A DNA stretch of 64,000 nucleotides from Seinonella peptonophila (lineage in GTDB: Bacteria > Bacillota > Bacilli > Thermoactinomycetales > Thermoactinomycetaceae), in contig NZ_FQVL01000001.1 of NCBI RefSeq assembly GCF_900129355.1, positions 821,753 through 885,752 of the forward strand, given 5' to 3'. Shown here in pieces: positions 27,303-37,214 of this stretch (positions are counted from its first letter, which is position 1; each line of letters starts with the position of its first letter). The notes under the pieces were generated by a model. That model saw only the letters and a list, made by a program, of their open reading frames with translations. It was not told where the DNA came from and ran no database searches. The position numbers and the translations under genes were made by a program.

Positions 27303-29729
27303 CTATGTTCTCAGTTTTACATCCATTGTACTTTCTAAAAACTGAATCACTTTGGTATGAACCGCCTGCACCTCTTCATCTGTCAACGTCCGATCAAGTG
27401 CTTGATAGACGAGTGAATAAGCTACATTTTTCTTATTCGGTCCGATCTGTTCACCTATAAATACATCAAACAGGGTGACTGATCTAAGTAGTTCTCCAGC
27501 AACCTGACGAATCCCTGCTTCGATCTCCCCTACTCGGATATCTTCATCAACAATCATCGCTAAATCTCGTGTTACTGCCGGATAACGGGATAATCTTTGA
27601 TAGCTGATCTTATCATCGCTTTTCGCAAATAGTTGCTGCAAATCTATTTGAAATAAAATGACTTCATGTAAATCATACTGTTTTTCTAATTTTGGGTGAA
27701 GCTGCCCAAGAATTCCGATCCGTTTTTCATCAAATAGTATTTCGGCTGTTCTTCCTGGGTGGAAGCCTGCCAACACCGCTTCATGGTACTCTACTTCCTT
27801 ATGACTAATGCCGAGGCGTTTCCACAATGCATCTAGTACCCCTTTTGTGTCAAAGAACAGGGGATGTTCCTTTCCTTTTCTCCAGAAGTTTCGCTCTAGT
27901 TGACCACTCATTAACCCACCTAATTCCCAGCTTTCTTGCGGTAACCGAGTTAACCGGCGTTCCTCTGAAGTATAGACACTACTTAACTCAAAAATAGATA
28001 CAAAATCGATTCCATGTTTATGGTTATGCACTGCTGTCTGTAACAAGGATGGTAAAAGGCTGGTTCGTAAAACAGCATGCTCGTTACTCATCGGCATCGC
28101 AATCTGGATTGGTTTGGTCTCAGCCTGTAAACTAACTAGCTCTTTGTCCATTTTATTTGTAATTAAGCTATAGCTAATTACTTCGTTCATACCCAATCCT
28201 CTCAAAGTTTCGCGAATGGTTCGACGGAACCCCTGTTCTTTGGTCAATCCGCCGGGTAACTGCTGCCCCCAAGGTAGGGTGGTTGGAATCCGATCATAAC
28301 CATAAATTCTAGCTACTTCTTCAATAAGATCAACCTCAATCGTTATGTCAGGTCGACGTGAAGGAACTTGCACATGGTAAACATCATCTTCGTATTGAGT
28401 TGGGAATTTTAAGCGTTCAAAAATCTTGAGAACTTCACTCGGTTCAATTTGAATACCAAGTAATCCTGTCAATCGGTCATGACGAAGATCAACAACGATC
28501 TCTTCAACATCTCCGATCTCTTCAATGTAAAGATCTGAAGCTACTTGCCCTTGTGCAATCTCTTCCAATAATTGTACAGAACGGCTGAGTGCAGGAATAA
28601 TCCGTTCAGGATCAACACCTTTTTCAAAACGATTACTTGCTTCAGATCGTAGACCAAGTTTACGAGAACTACGACGGATACTAATAGGATTAAAGTAGGC
28701 TGATTCGATAAGCACCCGATTGGTTGATGGTCCAACTTCTGATGATTGGCCACCCATGATGCCAGCAATTCCTAATACTTGTTTTCGATCTGAGATCAAA
28801 AGGGTTTCATCATCACAAGCACGGGTTACCCCATCCAGTGTAACTACTGATTCACCTGGATGAGCGAGCCGAACAATAATTTCCCCATCCTGAATTTGAT
28901 CATAATCGAATGCGTGTAGAGGTTGCCCTGTTTCAATCATGACATAATTAGTCACATCTACAATATTGTTGATCGGTCGAACTCCTGCTGAGATCAGGCG
29001 ATTTTGAATCCATTGCGGTGAGGGTCCGATGGTAAGGTTCTCAACTACCTGCGCCACATAAAAAGGACATTCTTCTTCAACTTCTAATTGAATATCAACA
29101 TGATGACCATGGGTAACTGATTCGCGAATTTCAACTTCTGGCAATGTAAGTGGACGTTCAAAAATTGCGGCAATCTCATAAGCAACCCCAATCATACTTA
29201 AACAATCAGCACGATTCGGTGTAAGTTCCAATTCAATCACTTGATCGGTCATACCAAGATATAACCGAATATCCTCACCAATTGGTGCATCCTCACCTAA
29301 AACGAGGATACCTTCTGTCTGCTCTTTCATCAACACCTTATCTGGTAATCCAAGCTCTTTTGCAGAGCAGATCATGCCCATCGATTCTATGCCGCGCAAT
29401 TGTGTTGCTTGAATACGTAAGTCACCAGGAAGAGTTGCTCCAACTGTCGCTACCGGTACGCGTTGTCCCACTGCCACGTTAGGTGCGCCACAAACGATTT
29501 GTAGAGGTTGTGGTTGACCAACATGAACAGAACAAACACGCAACCGATCTGCTTGTGGATGTGGAGAAACAGATAATACTTGACCAATGACAACTCCATT
29601 TAATCCATTATCCCTTGTGTAGATGACCTCGACTTCAATGCCTGTTCGATTTAATTCATCTGCTATATCTTCAGGGGAGATACCATCTAAATCCACATAT
29701 TCAGATAACCAATCATATGAGACCAACAT
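27303..29729 (-). CDS. pheT: phenylalanine--tRNA ligase beta subunit
   Basis: Large subunit of the (alpha-beta)2 enzyme that charges tRNA-Phe; carries editing and tRNA-binding domains. The N-terminal tRNA-binding domain (EMAP/OB type) has VVIGQVLSVSPHPQADRLRV. The B3/B4 editing region has RPINNIVDVTNYVMIETGQP and LHAFDYDQI. B5 follows near 400-470. The C-terminal anticodon-binding (FDX-ACB) domain contains YPAVTRDLAMIVDEDI. Length 808 is standard. It begins 21 bases behind pheS with GGAG before its ATG. Confidence 0.97.
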   Translation of the reverse strand: MLVSYDWLSEYVDLDGISPEDIADELNRTGIEVEVIYTRDNGLNGVVIGQVLSVSPHPQADRLRVCSVHVGQPQPLQIVCGAPNVAVGQRVPVATVGATLPGDLRIQATQLRGIESMGMICSAKELGLPDKVLMKEQTEGILVLGEDAPIGEDIRLYLGMTDQVIELELTPNRADCLSMIGVAYEIAAIFERPLTLPEVEIRESVTHGHHVDIQLEVEEECPFYVAQVVENLTIGPSPQWIQNRLISAGVRPINNIVDVTNYVMIETGQPLHAFDYDQIQDGEIIVRLAHPGESVVTLDGVTRACDDETLLISDRKQVLGIAGIMGGQSSEVGPSTNRVLIESAYFNPISIRRSSRKLGLRSEASNRFEKGVDPERIIPALSRSVQLLEEIAQGQVASDLYIEEIGDVEEIVVDLRHDRLTGLLGIQIEPSEVLKIFERLKFPTQYEDDVYHVQVPSRRPDITIEVDLIEEVARIYGYDRIPTTLPWGQQLPGGLTKEQGFRRTIRETLRGLGMNEVISYSLITNKMDKELVSLQAETKPIQIAMPMSNEHAVLRTSLLPSLLQTAVHNHKHGIDFVSIFELSSVYTSEERRLTRLPQESWELGGLMSGQLERNFWRKGKEHPLFFDTKGVLDALWKRLGISHKEVEYHEAVLAGFHPGRTAEILFDEKRIGILGQLHPKLEKQYDLHEVILFQIDLQQLFAKSDDKISYQRLSRYPAVTRDLAMIVDEDIRVGEIEAGIRQVAGELLRSVTLFDVFIGEQIGPNKKNVAYSLVYQALDRTLTDEEVQAVHTKVIQFLESTMDVKLRT

Positions 29730-29750
29730 TATTCTTCACTCCATTCAGGC

Positions 29751-30752
29751 TCAAACAGACTGAAACTGTTTGAGAAAGCGTAGATCATTAAGGTAAAGTT
29801 GACGAATATCATCGATGTTATATTTCAACATGGTAATTCTTTCAACACCCATACCAAAGGCAAAACCCGTATAACGTTCTGGGTCATAGCCAGCTTTTTC
29901 TAAAACACGCGGATGAACCATACCTGCACCTAATATTTCTAACCATCCACGTTCTGGATCATAAATATCTACTTCTACACTAGGCTCAGTAAAGGGAAAA
30001 TAACTTGGACGCAAACGCATCTCTGTTCCCTCACCAAACATTTTTTCAATGAAAGAGAGCAGCGTTCCGTTTAACTCTCCCATAGAAACTCCCCGATCAA
30101 CCACAAGACCTTCAATCTGCATAAATTGATGAGAATGTGTGGAATCATCATCATCCCGACGATATACTTTTCCTGGACAGATGATTCGCACTGGTACTTT
30201 TCCTTCTTTTGCTTGCAATGTTCGTACTTGTACTGGTGATGTATGAGTGCGTAATAAAATCTCAGAAGTAATATAAAAAGAGTCATGCATATCACGAGCT
30301 GGATGCTCTTTTGTTAGATTCAACAATTCAAAATTATAAAGATCAAGCTCAACCTCTGGACCTTCAGCAATTTCAAATCCCATTCCAATAAAAATATCTT
30401 CAATTTGCTGTGTTACAGCAATCATCGGATGGGTTGCACCGACCATTGGTTCAACACTGGGGAGAGTTACATCAATCTTTTCTGATTGCAATCGCTTTTC
30501 TAATTGTTGCTCCTCTAATTCCTCTCCCTTTGTTGCAATCACATTTTCTAAATAGGATCGAATTTCATTTGCCAAGCTACCAATAATAGGTCTTTCTTCT
30601 TTAGATAGCTTCCCCATTCCTCGAAGAATCGTTGTCAATTCTCCTTTTTTTCCAAGGTACTTTACTTTCATGCCTTGTAAAGCGGTTAAATCTTCTACTA
30701 CGCCAATCTCAGCAACGGCTTCTTCACGCAATCTCAATAGTTGCTCACGCAA
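29751..30752 (-). CDS. pheS: phenylalanine--tRNA ligase alpha subunit
   Basis: Catalytic subunit of phenylalanyl-tRNA synthetase. The N-terminal coiled coil is followed by [20 protein letters not shown] and the class II core: [12 protein letters not shown] (motif 1 region), [19 protein letters not shown] (motif 2) and [13 protein letters not shown] (motif 3). The frame is open to 30797, but the TTG at 30752 has AAAGGAG 11 bases upstream and gives [17 protein letters not shown], aligning with B. subtilis PheS; length 333. It lies directly after the T-box terminator. Confidence 0.95.
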   Translation of the reverse strand: MREQLLRLREEAVAEIGVVEDLTALQGMKVKYLGKKGELTTILRGMGKLSKEERPIIGSLANEIRSYLENVIATKGEELEEQQLEKRLQSEKIDVTLPSVEPMVGATHPMIAVTQQIEDIFIGMGFEIAEGPEVELDLYNFELLNLTKEHPARDMHDSFYITSEILLRTHTSPVQVRTLQAKEGKVPVRIICPGKVYRRDDDDSTHSHQFMQIEGLVVDRGVSMGELNGTLLSFIEKMFGEGTEMRLRPSYFPFTEPSVEVDIYDPERGWLEILGAGMVHPRVLEKAGYDPERYTGFAFGMGVERITMLKYNIDDIRQLYLNDLRFLKQFQSV

Positions 30753-30778
30753 GACCCTAACACTCCTTTCTAACAATA

Positions 30779-31005
30779 AAAAAACCTCTCTTCCCAAGGG
30801 ACGAGAGATTTCGCGGTACCACCCTTATTAAAAAGCATTTGCTTTTTCACTCTAAAACTGATATCGGTCGCGTATAACCGGTCCCTCCTACTAAGAACGT
30901 GGTAACCATTCTGTTCAAAGAGACAGCTCCAGAGTGAACATAAGTAGTCAATCACTTAAAAACACTTCCAGTCTTGGATCATAATCGATCCAAGGTGTTT
31001 TCTCC
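30779..31005 (-). promoter_or_regulatory. T-box leader of pheST
   Basis: On the minus strand the 14-base T-box AGGGTGGTACCGCG (30811-30824) is followed by AAATCTCTC, a short loop and GAGAGGTTTTTTT, an intrinsic terminator ending just before pheS. Uncharged tRNA-Phe should stabilise the competing antiterminator, by established mechanism. I could not place the Phe specifier codon with confidence. The 5' limit is approximate. Confidence 0.9.
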
Positions 31006-31125
31006 CTGTAAGGTTGATCTACATACTATCTCTATCATCGCACTCAATATAAAATTGACTTCATTATACTCGATTCCACAAATGTGTTTCAATAGGCAAA
31101 ATCAAGGTTTATCCCGTTTAAAAGC

Positions 31126-31926
31126 TCAATTGATAAAGCTCCTACGTCGTTCATATAAAAGCAGACCTGCTGTCATCGAAACATTTAATGACTCTGCTTC
31201 GCCCGACATAGTAATGGATACCTGACGCAAATTTCGCTTTACAAATTCATTAGCTACCCCTTCGCTCTCATTTCCCAGTAGAAAACCTACTCTGGAAGGC
31301 AACTGTATACTTTCTACACGCTCTGCAGCATATGGCGAAGTTAAATAAATCGTTACCCCTTGTTGTTCTAGGTATGAGATACAATCAGTCATCTCAACAT
31401 GTGCATAAGGTACTCGAAATAAAGAGCCCATGGCACTACGGACTACTTTTGGATTTAACGGATCAACACAGCCTTCACTAAGCCAAATGTAGTCACCACC
31501 TAACGCTTCAACCGTGCGAAAAATCGCACCTAAATTTCCAGGGTCTTGTATTCGATCCAATAGAATATGCGTCTCCTGTTGTCTAGGTATTCTCTGAGAT
31601 ATTGAAGTTTCCACAGGAAGGTCAACCTCAGCAGCCATCCCTTGAGGATGTTCAGTCTCTACAATTGTACGAAATAAAGGAGACTCTAACAAATAGATAG
31701 AAAGCTCATCTGAAAACAAATGTTTATTTTGTTCTAGCCATGATGATTGATCAGTTGAGAGTATTAAAGATCGAAAGTTCATATTGCTTCGCACTGCCTC
31801 CAATACGAGCTTCTCACCCTCTATGATAAAGCTTCCAAACTGCTGGCGACCTTTTCGAGTGCGCAATTTACGCCAATTCTTTATTCGCTCATTTTGTTTC
31901 GAGGAAATATAATTTGGGTTATTCAT
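31126..31926 (-). CDS. ysgA: TrmH/SpoU-family rRNA 2'-O-methyltransferase (YsgA-like)
   Basis: SPOUT-fold methyltransferase, presumably for a ribose in rRNA. The N-terminal substrate-binding domain (SKQNERIKNWRKLRTRKGRQ) precedes the knot domain: LLDRIQDPGNLGAIFRTVEA, FLLGNESEGV and SITMSGEAESLNVSMTAGLL, the three SpoU motifs. Length 266. It overlaps the ktrA end by 8 bases. In Bacillus ysgA also neighbours pheS and sspI, which supports the name. Confidence 0.9.
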   Translation of the reverse strand: MNNPNYISSKQNERIKNWRKLRTRKGRQQFGSFIIEGEKLVLEAVRSNMNFRSLILSTDQSSWLEQNKHLFSDELSIYLLESPLFRTIVETEHPQGMAAEVDLPVETSISQRIPRQQETHILLDRIQDPGNLGAIFRTVEALGGDYIWLSEGCVDPLNPKVVRSAMGSLFRVPYAHVEMTDCISYLEQQGVTIYLTSPYAAERVESIQLPSRVGFLLGNESEGVANEFVKRNLRQVSITMSGEAESLNVSMTAGLLLYERRRSFIN

Positions 31927-32587
31927 CTTCAGGATATGCCTGCTCCTGTAATTTTTTTAAATCTTTATTATTTCCAATTACAAACAAAAGATCTCCTTCA
32001 CGAATTTCATATGTAGCTGGTGGAGCGATAATTAATTCCCCTTGATTTTTGATAGCCATTACACTACAACCAAAGCGAACACGGAAATCTAAATCAAGCA
32101 AGGTATGATTGGCAAAGAACCGATTTGCAGTAATCTCAATGATACTATGATCTTTGGACAGCTCTACATATTCCAAAATGTTCGGTGAGATTAAACTATG
32201 TACCAGTCTTGTCCCCATATCCCGTTCTGGATAGACAACTTTATCTGCACCAATCTTTTCCAGCACTTTACCATGAAGGTTATTTTGCGCTTTCACGACA
32301 ACTTTTGCAACGCCAAGTTCCTTTAACAGTAATGTAGTCATAATACTTGCTTGGATATCTTCTCCAATTGCAACGACTACAACATCAAAATTGCGAATAC
32401 CAATCTCTTGCAAGGCGTTTTCATCAGTCGAATCAGCTTCGATCACATGTGTTACAAAACGGGCTATATCTTGTACATGGTTAGGGTTTTTATCAATTGC
32501 TAAGACTTCATACCCTTTTGCATGAAGTGTTTCAGCAACACTCCCTCCAAAACGCCCCAACCCTATGATAGCAAATTGCTTTTTCAA
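31919..32587 (-). CDS. ktrA: potassium uptake regulatory subunit KtrA (TrkA-N/RCK)
   Basis: Cytosolic gating ring of a Ktr potassium channel; binds ATP/ADP or NAD. The N-terminal Rossmann fold is FAIIGLGRFGGSVAETLHAK, with VLAIDKNPNHVQDIA. The C-terminal RCK_C domain begins near residue 135 (LSKDHSIIEITANRFFANHT). Length 222 fits KtrA or KtrC. The start is a TTG behind GGGGG. The membrane partner KtrB is not in the window, so KtrA versus KtrC is uncertain. Confidence 0.88.
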   Translation of the reverse strand: MKKQFAIIGLGRFGGSVAETLHAKGYEVLAIDKNPNHVQDIARFVTHVIEADSTDENALQEIGIRNFDVVVVAIGEDIQASIMTTLLLKELGVAKVVVKAQNNLHGKVLEKIGADKVVYPERDMGTRLVHSLISPNILEYVELSKDHSIIEITANRFFANHTLLDLDFRVRFGCSVMAIKNQGELIIAPPATYEIREGDLLFVIGNNKDLKKLQEQAYPEDE

Positions 32588-32688
32588 TTCATGAACCCCC
32601 CATAGAAAGTGAATATTCTAGGATATAGTGCAAAAACTAGTCTTTGTTAAGATTGATTAACCCATTCAAGAGCAAAGGAGAAATTCTT

Positions 32689-32922
32689 ATGAACTTTAAT
32701 ATACGTGGAGCGGTTCTCCATAATGTAAAAGAGATGGAAGAAACTGAGATCGTTAGCATGATTCAAGAATCGATTCAAAACGGCGAAGAAAAGTTTTTGC
32801 CTGGACTTGGTGTATTATTTGAAGTGATCTGGAATCATAGTGATCAGCATGCTCGGGATACGATGATCCATACATTACATGATCAATTAGAACAGAGCAA
32901 CCCTTCTCCTTTTATAGGGTAG
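32689..32922 (+). CDS. sspI: small acid-soluble spore protein SspI
   Basis: Minor SASP of the spore core, made in the forespore under SigG. The 77 residues align along their length with B. subtilis SspI: MNFNIRGAVLHNV, then IQNGEEKFLPGLGVLFEVIW, a nearly invariant block. AAAGGAG sits 8 bases before the ATG at 32689. It is divergent from ktrA-ysgA and is the expected neighbour of ysgA. Confidence 0.93.
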   Translation: MNFNIRGAVLHNVKEMEETEIVSMIQESIQNGEEKFLPGLGVLFEVIWNHSDQHARDTMIHTLHDQLEQSNPSPFIG

Positions 32923-32929
32923 AAAGTTC

Positions 32930-33205
32930 TAGACAAGGAAATGGTTCCGTCAATATTTCACTCTTTGTCTCCATTTTAAGCTGCACAGAAGCATGGATGG
33001 CACCGCGTCTGCTCACTCAGGGTGGTATCAACTCGACTATGTGCGTCATAGCGAAACTTGCAGCACTACTGCTAAGCAAAATTTGTGCATGGAGTGTGCA
33101 ATATCATACCACCCGTTTTTTACTACACAGACACGGCTTATAGCGTCTAGAAAACTGTGGGTTAAGGAGTATTTTTCCACCTGTTGTGAAATATTGACTC
33201 CACGA
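32930..33205 (+). repeat. interspersed repeat, family 1, copy B (with core insert)
   Basis: Begins TAGACAAGGAAATGG. The outer stem is a perfect 13-base inverted repeat, GTCAATATTTCAC at 32949-32961 and its complement at 33186-33198, the same arm sequence as in the 63.5 kb copy. The core shows GGTGGTATCAACTCG and TAGCGTCTAGAAA. The middle has the extra segment shared with copy A (GCTAAGCAAAATTTGTGCA). It fills the gap between sspI and the peptidase gene; no gene is seen. The right-end GGTTTTTC motif is not recognisable here. Confidence 0.8.
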
Positions 33206-33217
33206 TTTCTTCTATAC

Positions 33218-34309
33218 TTAACCGCGATGAAGGGAGTCGATCATTTGTTGGTCTAAGCGTTCTATCATCGCTACCAGCCAATCGACCAAATGCATCACAT
33301 CACGCTGATCGACGATTGTGGCATGACTATGGATATATCTTGCTGGGATACATAGAGAGATCGTAGGAACTCCTTGATTATACATATGAATGGCACTTGC
33401 ATCTGTTGCGCCACCACGAATAAATTCAAATTGAATTGGAATCTCTTCTCTTTCCGCAACATCTTTTGCTAGATCAGCCAGCGCACCATGCGCGATATGC
33501 CCTGCATCATATAGTGTAAGCGCTGGCCCTTTACCTAAACGAACATCAGCAGGTAATTCACCGATTCCAGGTGTATCTCCAGAGATTCCTACATCAATGG
33601 CAAAAGCTACATCAGGTTGAATCGTAGCAGTAGAAGTCCTCGCCCCACGCAGTCCAACTTCCTCCATCACAGTACCGACTCCAAATAATTGATTGGCTAG
33701 ACCTTTTCTTTGTGCCAAGCGCTTAAATACTTCCACAACGACTGCACATCCCAAACGATTATCCATTGCTTTACCCATCCAACGATTTGCATTACTCATC
33801 GTAATAAAATCAGAATCAGGTACGATTGGATCACCAGGGGAAATACCCATTTGCTGCACTTCTTCTTGGCTTTCGGCACCTACATCAATAAATAGATCTT
33901 CAAGTGTAACTCCTTTTTTTCGTTCATCAATCTTCATCAGATGAGGGGGCTTTGAACCAATAATGCCAATAAATTCTTCCTTTCGTGTTACAATTCTCAC
34001 TCGTTGAGCTGGCAGAACTTGACTCCACCAACCACCGAGCGGTTGAAATTTAATAAATCCTTCTTTCGTAATTTTTGTAACCAGAAAGCCAACTTCATCT
34101 AAATGCCCTGCAATCATTACTTTTGGACCTGATGAGCCACGTTGCGCAATTAGACTCCCTAATTTATCTGTTGTTACATGATCCGCCCAAGGAGATATAT
34201 GTTTCCGCATCACTTCTCGTACTGGACCTTCATATCCAGAAGGGCCTGCTACTTCTGTTAACTCTTTTAAGAGATTTTGAAACCCGTTTTCAGTTTCCAA
34301 TTCAAACAT
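33218..34309 (-). CDS. M42-family aminopeptidase (YsdC/FrvX-like)
   Basis: Di-metal cytosolic aminopeptidase or cellulase-like hydrolase forming large dodecamers. The metal-site motifs are in order: MIAGHLDEVGFLV, WMGKAMDNRLGCAV, TVMEEVGLRGARTS (catalytic Glu pair), FAIDVGISGDTPG and YIHSHATIVDQRD. Length is 363 from the ATG at 34309, chosen because GGGAGAGGTG lies 6 bases upstream; a GTG/ATG-type reading to 34327 is open. Substrate cannot be told from sequence. The Bacillus YsdC is the nearest named relative I know. Confidence 0.92.
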   Translation of the reverse strand: MFELETENGFQNLLKELTEVAGPSGYEGPVREVMRKHISPWADHVTTDKLGSLIAQRGSSGPKVMIAGHLDEVGFLVTKITKEGFIKFQPLGGWWSQVLPAQRVRIVTRKEEFIGIIGSKPPHLMKIDERKKGVTLEDLFIDVGAESQEEVQQMGISPGDPIVPDSDFITMSNANRWMGKAMDNRLGCAVVVEVFKRLAQRKGLANQLFGVGTVMEEVGLRGARTSTATIQPDVAFAIDVGISGDTPGIGELPADVRLGKGPALTLYDAGHIAHGALADLAKDVAEREEIPIQFEFIRGGATDASAIHMYNQGVPTISLCIPARYIHSHATIVDQRDVMHLVDWLVAMIERLDQQMIDSLHRG

Positions 34310-34417
34310 GTATGACACCTCTCCCAAAATTAATTATTCTCTGTCATATGTAGCTAAATTCTCCCAGCATCTTCTATTGCACAGATTCATTTTATTTGTT
34401 CATTGAAAAGGTGGCAA

Positions 34418-34446
34418 CAAAAAAAGCCCCAAAGGGGCTTTTTTTG
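34418..34446 (-). terminator. intrinsic terminator of the YjcZ-like gene
   Basis: CAAAAAAAGCCCC, AAA, GGGGCTTTTTTTG: a symmetric, strong hairpin with T-runs on both strands. Confidence 0.85.
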
Positions 34447-34457
34447 TTCGAGGGGCT

Positions 34458-34673
34458 TTAACAGCCAACACCACCGAAGCCGCCATAGCCACCATAACCG
34501 CCATAGCCAAAGCCCCCAAAACCGCCACCCCACCAGCAAATGCAGCAGAGAAATAGAATAACGACGATCGCAATGATGATCCAGCTCCAACCCCAGCCAA
34601 AAAAGCCACAGCCACCGCCATTGCAATTGCAATTATATACGGGGCGAAAACGTCGTCTACGTCTGAAACTCAT
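34458..34673 (-). CDS. YjcZ-like small sporulation membrane protein
   Basis: A 71-residue product. It has an Arg-rich start (MSFRRRRRFRP), a Cys/Gly-rich stretch (NCNCNGGGCGFFGWGW), one membrane helix (IIIAIVVILFLCCICW) and a Gly-Tyr-rich tail (GGFGYGGYGGYGGFGG). This layout resembles the YjcZ/YhjA-type small proteins of spore formers, which are often coat or forespore membrane associated. The low-complexity sequence makes homology weak. It is followed by a strong terminator. Confidence 0.6.
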   Translation of the reverse strand: MSFRRRRRFRPVYNCNCNGGGCGFFGWGWSWIIIAIVVILFLCCICWWGGGFGGFGYGGYGGYGGFGGVGC

Positions 34674-34752
34674 AGTTTATACCCCTTTCCGCCGTTGTTC
34701 ACTCTACTTTATGCGGAAAGAAGTAAAACGAGTGGACCAATACGCTATAATA

Positions 34753-35169
34753 TTAGCCTCTTTTCCTTGCTAACCATAAAAATATCGTAATGAGACAAAA
34801 GGCCGTCAAGGACAAGATAGGGATCGTGATAAAGCCCAACCAGTTGATGTAATCAACATTACATGGCACCCCAACTTTACACTGTCCCATGATTTTTAGA
34901 GCATCAACTTTTTGAATCAGTACATGCCATAAGGCAATCAATCCACCAATGATTGATAAGGGGAGTGTATAATAGACAATCTTACGATCTTGCCGATAAG
35001 TAGCAATTCCTAATACGATAACGAGCGGATACATAAAAATACGTTGCATCCAACAAAGTGTACATGGGACAAAATGCTTGATTTCGCTAAAATAGAGACT
35101 GCCTAATGTAGCCACTACCGCAACAATCCAAGCAAAATAGAGTCCATATACTTTCCATAGCTTCATCAT
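34753..35169 (-). CDS. bdbC: thiol-disulfide oxidoreductase BdbC (DsbB-like)
   Basis: Membrane protein that re-oxidises the DsbA-like partner and hands electrons to quinone. Four membrane helices can be seen in 138 residues. The first redox pair is in CTLCWMQR and the second is CKVGVPC, as in DsbB/BdbC. The ATG overlaps the bdbD stop by 4 bases, so the two are translated together. The pair makes disulfides in exported proteins such as competence or spore factors. Confidence 0.92.
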   Translation of the reverse strand: MMKLWKVYGLYFAWIVAVVATLGSLYFSEIKHFVPCTLCWMQRIFMYPLVIVLGIATYRQDRKIVYYTLPLSIIGGLIALWHVLIQKVDALKIMGQCKVGVPCNVDYINWLGFITIPILSLTAFCLITIFLWLARKRG

Positions 35170-35870
35170 TTTGCTTGTAACTCTTTCTCTAAGTATGCTT
35201 TTAGTTTTGGATAACTTAATGCGACTTCATTATCTAGTTGTTTACCATTGACATAGATGGAAGGAACAGCAGTTAGTTTATATTTTTGTTGTGCTTCGGC
35301 AGACTCAGTTACAACTGCTTTTTCGTATGTTTTCGCAGTTAATTCTGCCTCAATTCGCTTTACATCCACTTCAGGAATATGCTTTTTCACCAGATCAAGT
35401 AAAAATGCAGGCGTCGCCCATTCTTTTGACTCATCTTGCTGATTCTGATAAATCGCATCATAATACTTCCAGAAAGCATCATTGTTTAGCTTATAGATCG
35501 ATTCCCCAACCATTCCGGCAGTTACGGAGTCCTTTCCAAGGAATTGAAGATTTTTAAAGTACATTTGTACTTTCCCTGTATCAATATATTCTTTTTTCAG
35601 TTGAGGATAGACTTCATCATGAAAAAATTTACAGGTTGGACACTTAAAATCGCCAAACTCCATAATCTTTATTGGAGCAGTAGTCTTCCCAATACGTGGC
35701 TGGTTAGCATAGTCAAAATTCTCTACTTTCTGCGTTGTTGTAGAAGTTGAATCCCCTTTCACAATGTAATCAAATAATACAAAGACACCTAAACCCAAAA
35801 AAATGATTAACAAAGAAAATAACATAACACTTTGTATATCAATGCCACTTTTTGCTTTTTTTTGCGCCAT
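35166..35870 (-). CDS. bdbD: thiol-disulfide oxidoreductase BdbD (DsbA-like)
   Basis: Membrane-anchored DsbA-type oxidase. One N-terminal anchor helix (VMLFSLLIIFLGLGVFVLFD), then a thioredoxin fold with active site CPTC in FGDFKCPTCKFFHDEVYP and the cis-Pro loop TAVPSIYVNG. Length 234. It is first of a two-gene unit with bdbC. The start has GGAG 8 bases upstream. Confidence 0.92.
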   Translation of the reverse strand: MAQKKAKSGIDIQSVMLFSLLIIFLGLGVFVLFDYIVKGDSTSTTTQKVENFDYANQPRIGKTTAPIKIMEFGDFKCPTCKFFHDEVYPQLKKEYIDTGKVQMYFKNLQFLGKDSVTAGMVGESIYKLNNDAFWKYYDAIYQNQQDESKEWATPAFLLDLVKKHIPEVDVKRIEAELTAKTYEKAVVTESAEAQQKYKLTAVPSIYVNGKQLDNEVALSYPKLKAYLEKELQAK

Positions 35871-36144
35871 TTGCTCAACTCCATTTATTAGATTAATCCC
35901 TACCCATTATAGTAGAAAATGATTTAATAGTGGTGGTCACTTTTTTTCCATTCTAGCAAAAATAGATCATCAAAAATGATTTATCTATTCATAAAAACAC
36001 CGAATACTCCCCGGGAAATTTCTAACAAGGGCGAAATATTCGGTCCATTGCCATTTTACTTCAATCAAATTGACAAGATATCTGCACATGAAGCTTTTTA
36101 GCGATATGATATACTGCAAATAGATTGACTGAGGAGCTGATCTG

Positions 36145-37182
36145 ATGAAGTATCGTAAAATAAACGGAGTTGAAACTCCCGTATCAGAAGTCGGTTTTGG
36201 AGTATGGTCAGTAGCAACACCTTGGTGGGGCGTAAAAGATGAAAATTTTGGACGCCGTTTGCTACGCTCTGCTTATGAAAATTATGGAATTACCTTTTTC
36301 GATACAGCTGATGTCTACGGACAAGGCAAAGGCGAAACATTACTAGCTGAAGCACTTGAAGGGATCAGAGATCGCGTTGTGATCGCTACTAAGTTTGGCT
36401 ATGATATCTATGCTAAGCGGGGGGATCGTCATGGGGGTCATAGTGAATTACCTCAATATTGGGATGCTGACTCGATCCGTAAATCTTGTGAAGAGAGTTT
36501 GCGGCGGTTAAAAACAGATGTTATCGATGTTTATCAGTTACATAACGCGAGAATGGAAGCAATTCAGAGTGATGAAGTTTATGAGACATTAGAACGTCTC
36601 AAAGAAGAAGGAAAAATTAAAACGTATGGTGTGGCCTTAGGTCCGGATATTGGCTGGCGTGATGAGGGTTTGGAAACGATCCGTGCGGGACGTATGCAAA
36701 TGGCCCAGATTATTAATAACTTAATTGAACAAGACCCTGCTCGAGAGTTGATTCACGCTGCAGAAGAAGAACATATTTCTCTAATTGCTCGTGTTCCACA
36801 TGCCTCTGGATTACTTGATGGATCATATGATCCTGATAAGCATTTTGATAAAACTGATCATCGCAACCATCGCCCCGTAAAATGGATGCAATCAGGTATG
36901 CAAGCATTACGCGATTGGAAATTTCTTTATCAAGATACAGATCGAACAATTGGACAAGCGGCTATCTTATATTCTTTAGCATCTTCAGCCATTTCATCTG
37001 TACTCCCCAATATTACTACAGAAGAGAATTTAAAAGAATTTGCTCAAGCTCCCGAAAAATCGCCTTTTACTGTTGATGAATTAGTCAAAGTGAAGGAACT
37101 TTGGGAAAATGGTCAACGAGAAGCCCTTAAACAACCCTTTTCAAATAGTAAAAGCAAGCCAACCCCAGTTGCTGCAAAATAG
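36145..37182 (+). CDS. aldo/keto reductase
   Basis: NADPH-dependent oxidoreductase of the AKR superfamily, (beta/alpha)8 barrel. [15 protein letters not shown] holds the catalytic Asp and Tyr; the catalytic Lys is in [10 protein letters not shown] and the His in DVYQLHNAR. The C-terminal part has [20 protein letters not shown], the cofactor-side motif. Length 345 and the YhdN/YccK-like layout are typical. Substrate unknown. GAGGAG sits 8 bases before the ATG. Its terminator hairpin is the one repeated three times downstream. Confidence 0.9.
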   Translation: MKYRKINGVETPVSEVGFGVWSVATPWWGVKDENFGRRLLRSAYENYGITFFDTADVYGQGKGETLLAEALEGIRDRVVIATKFGYDIYAKRGDRHGGHSELPQYWDADSIRKSCEESLRRLKTDVIDVYQLHNARMEAIQSDEVYETLERLKEEGKIKTYGVALGPDIGWRDEGLETIRAGRMQMAQIINNLIEQDPARELIHAAEEEHISLIARVPHASGLLDGSYDPDKHFDKTDHRNHRPVKWMQSGMQALRDWKFLYQDTDRTIGQAAILYSLASSAISSVLPNITTEENLKEFAQAPEKSPFTVDELVKVKELWENGQREALKQPFSNSKSKPTPVAAK

Positions 37183-37194
37183 TAACAACTCAAC

Positions 37195-37214
37195 AACCAG
37201 TCGTAAGACTGGTT
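37195..37214 (+). terminator. aldo/keto reductase terminator hairpin, copy 1
   Basis: AACCAGTC, GTAA, GACTGGTT. Identical 20-base copies lie at 37499-37518 and 37803-37822, a period of exactly 304. Confidence 0.75.

Noticed and set aside
34387-34632. Overlapping Trp/Leu-rich and Ala/Val-rich minus-strand frames beside the YjcZ-like gene
   Set aside because: These are shadows of the low-complexity Gly-rich coding sequence; the frame at 34458-34673 is the only one with the family layout.
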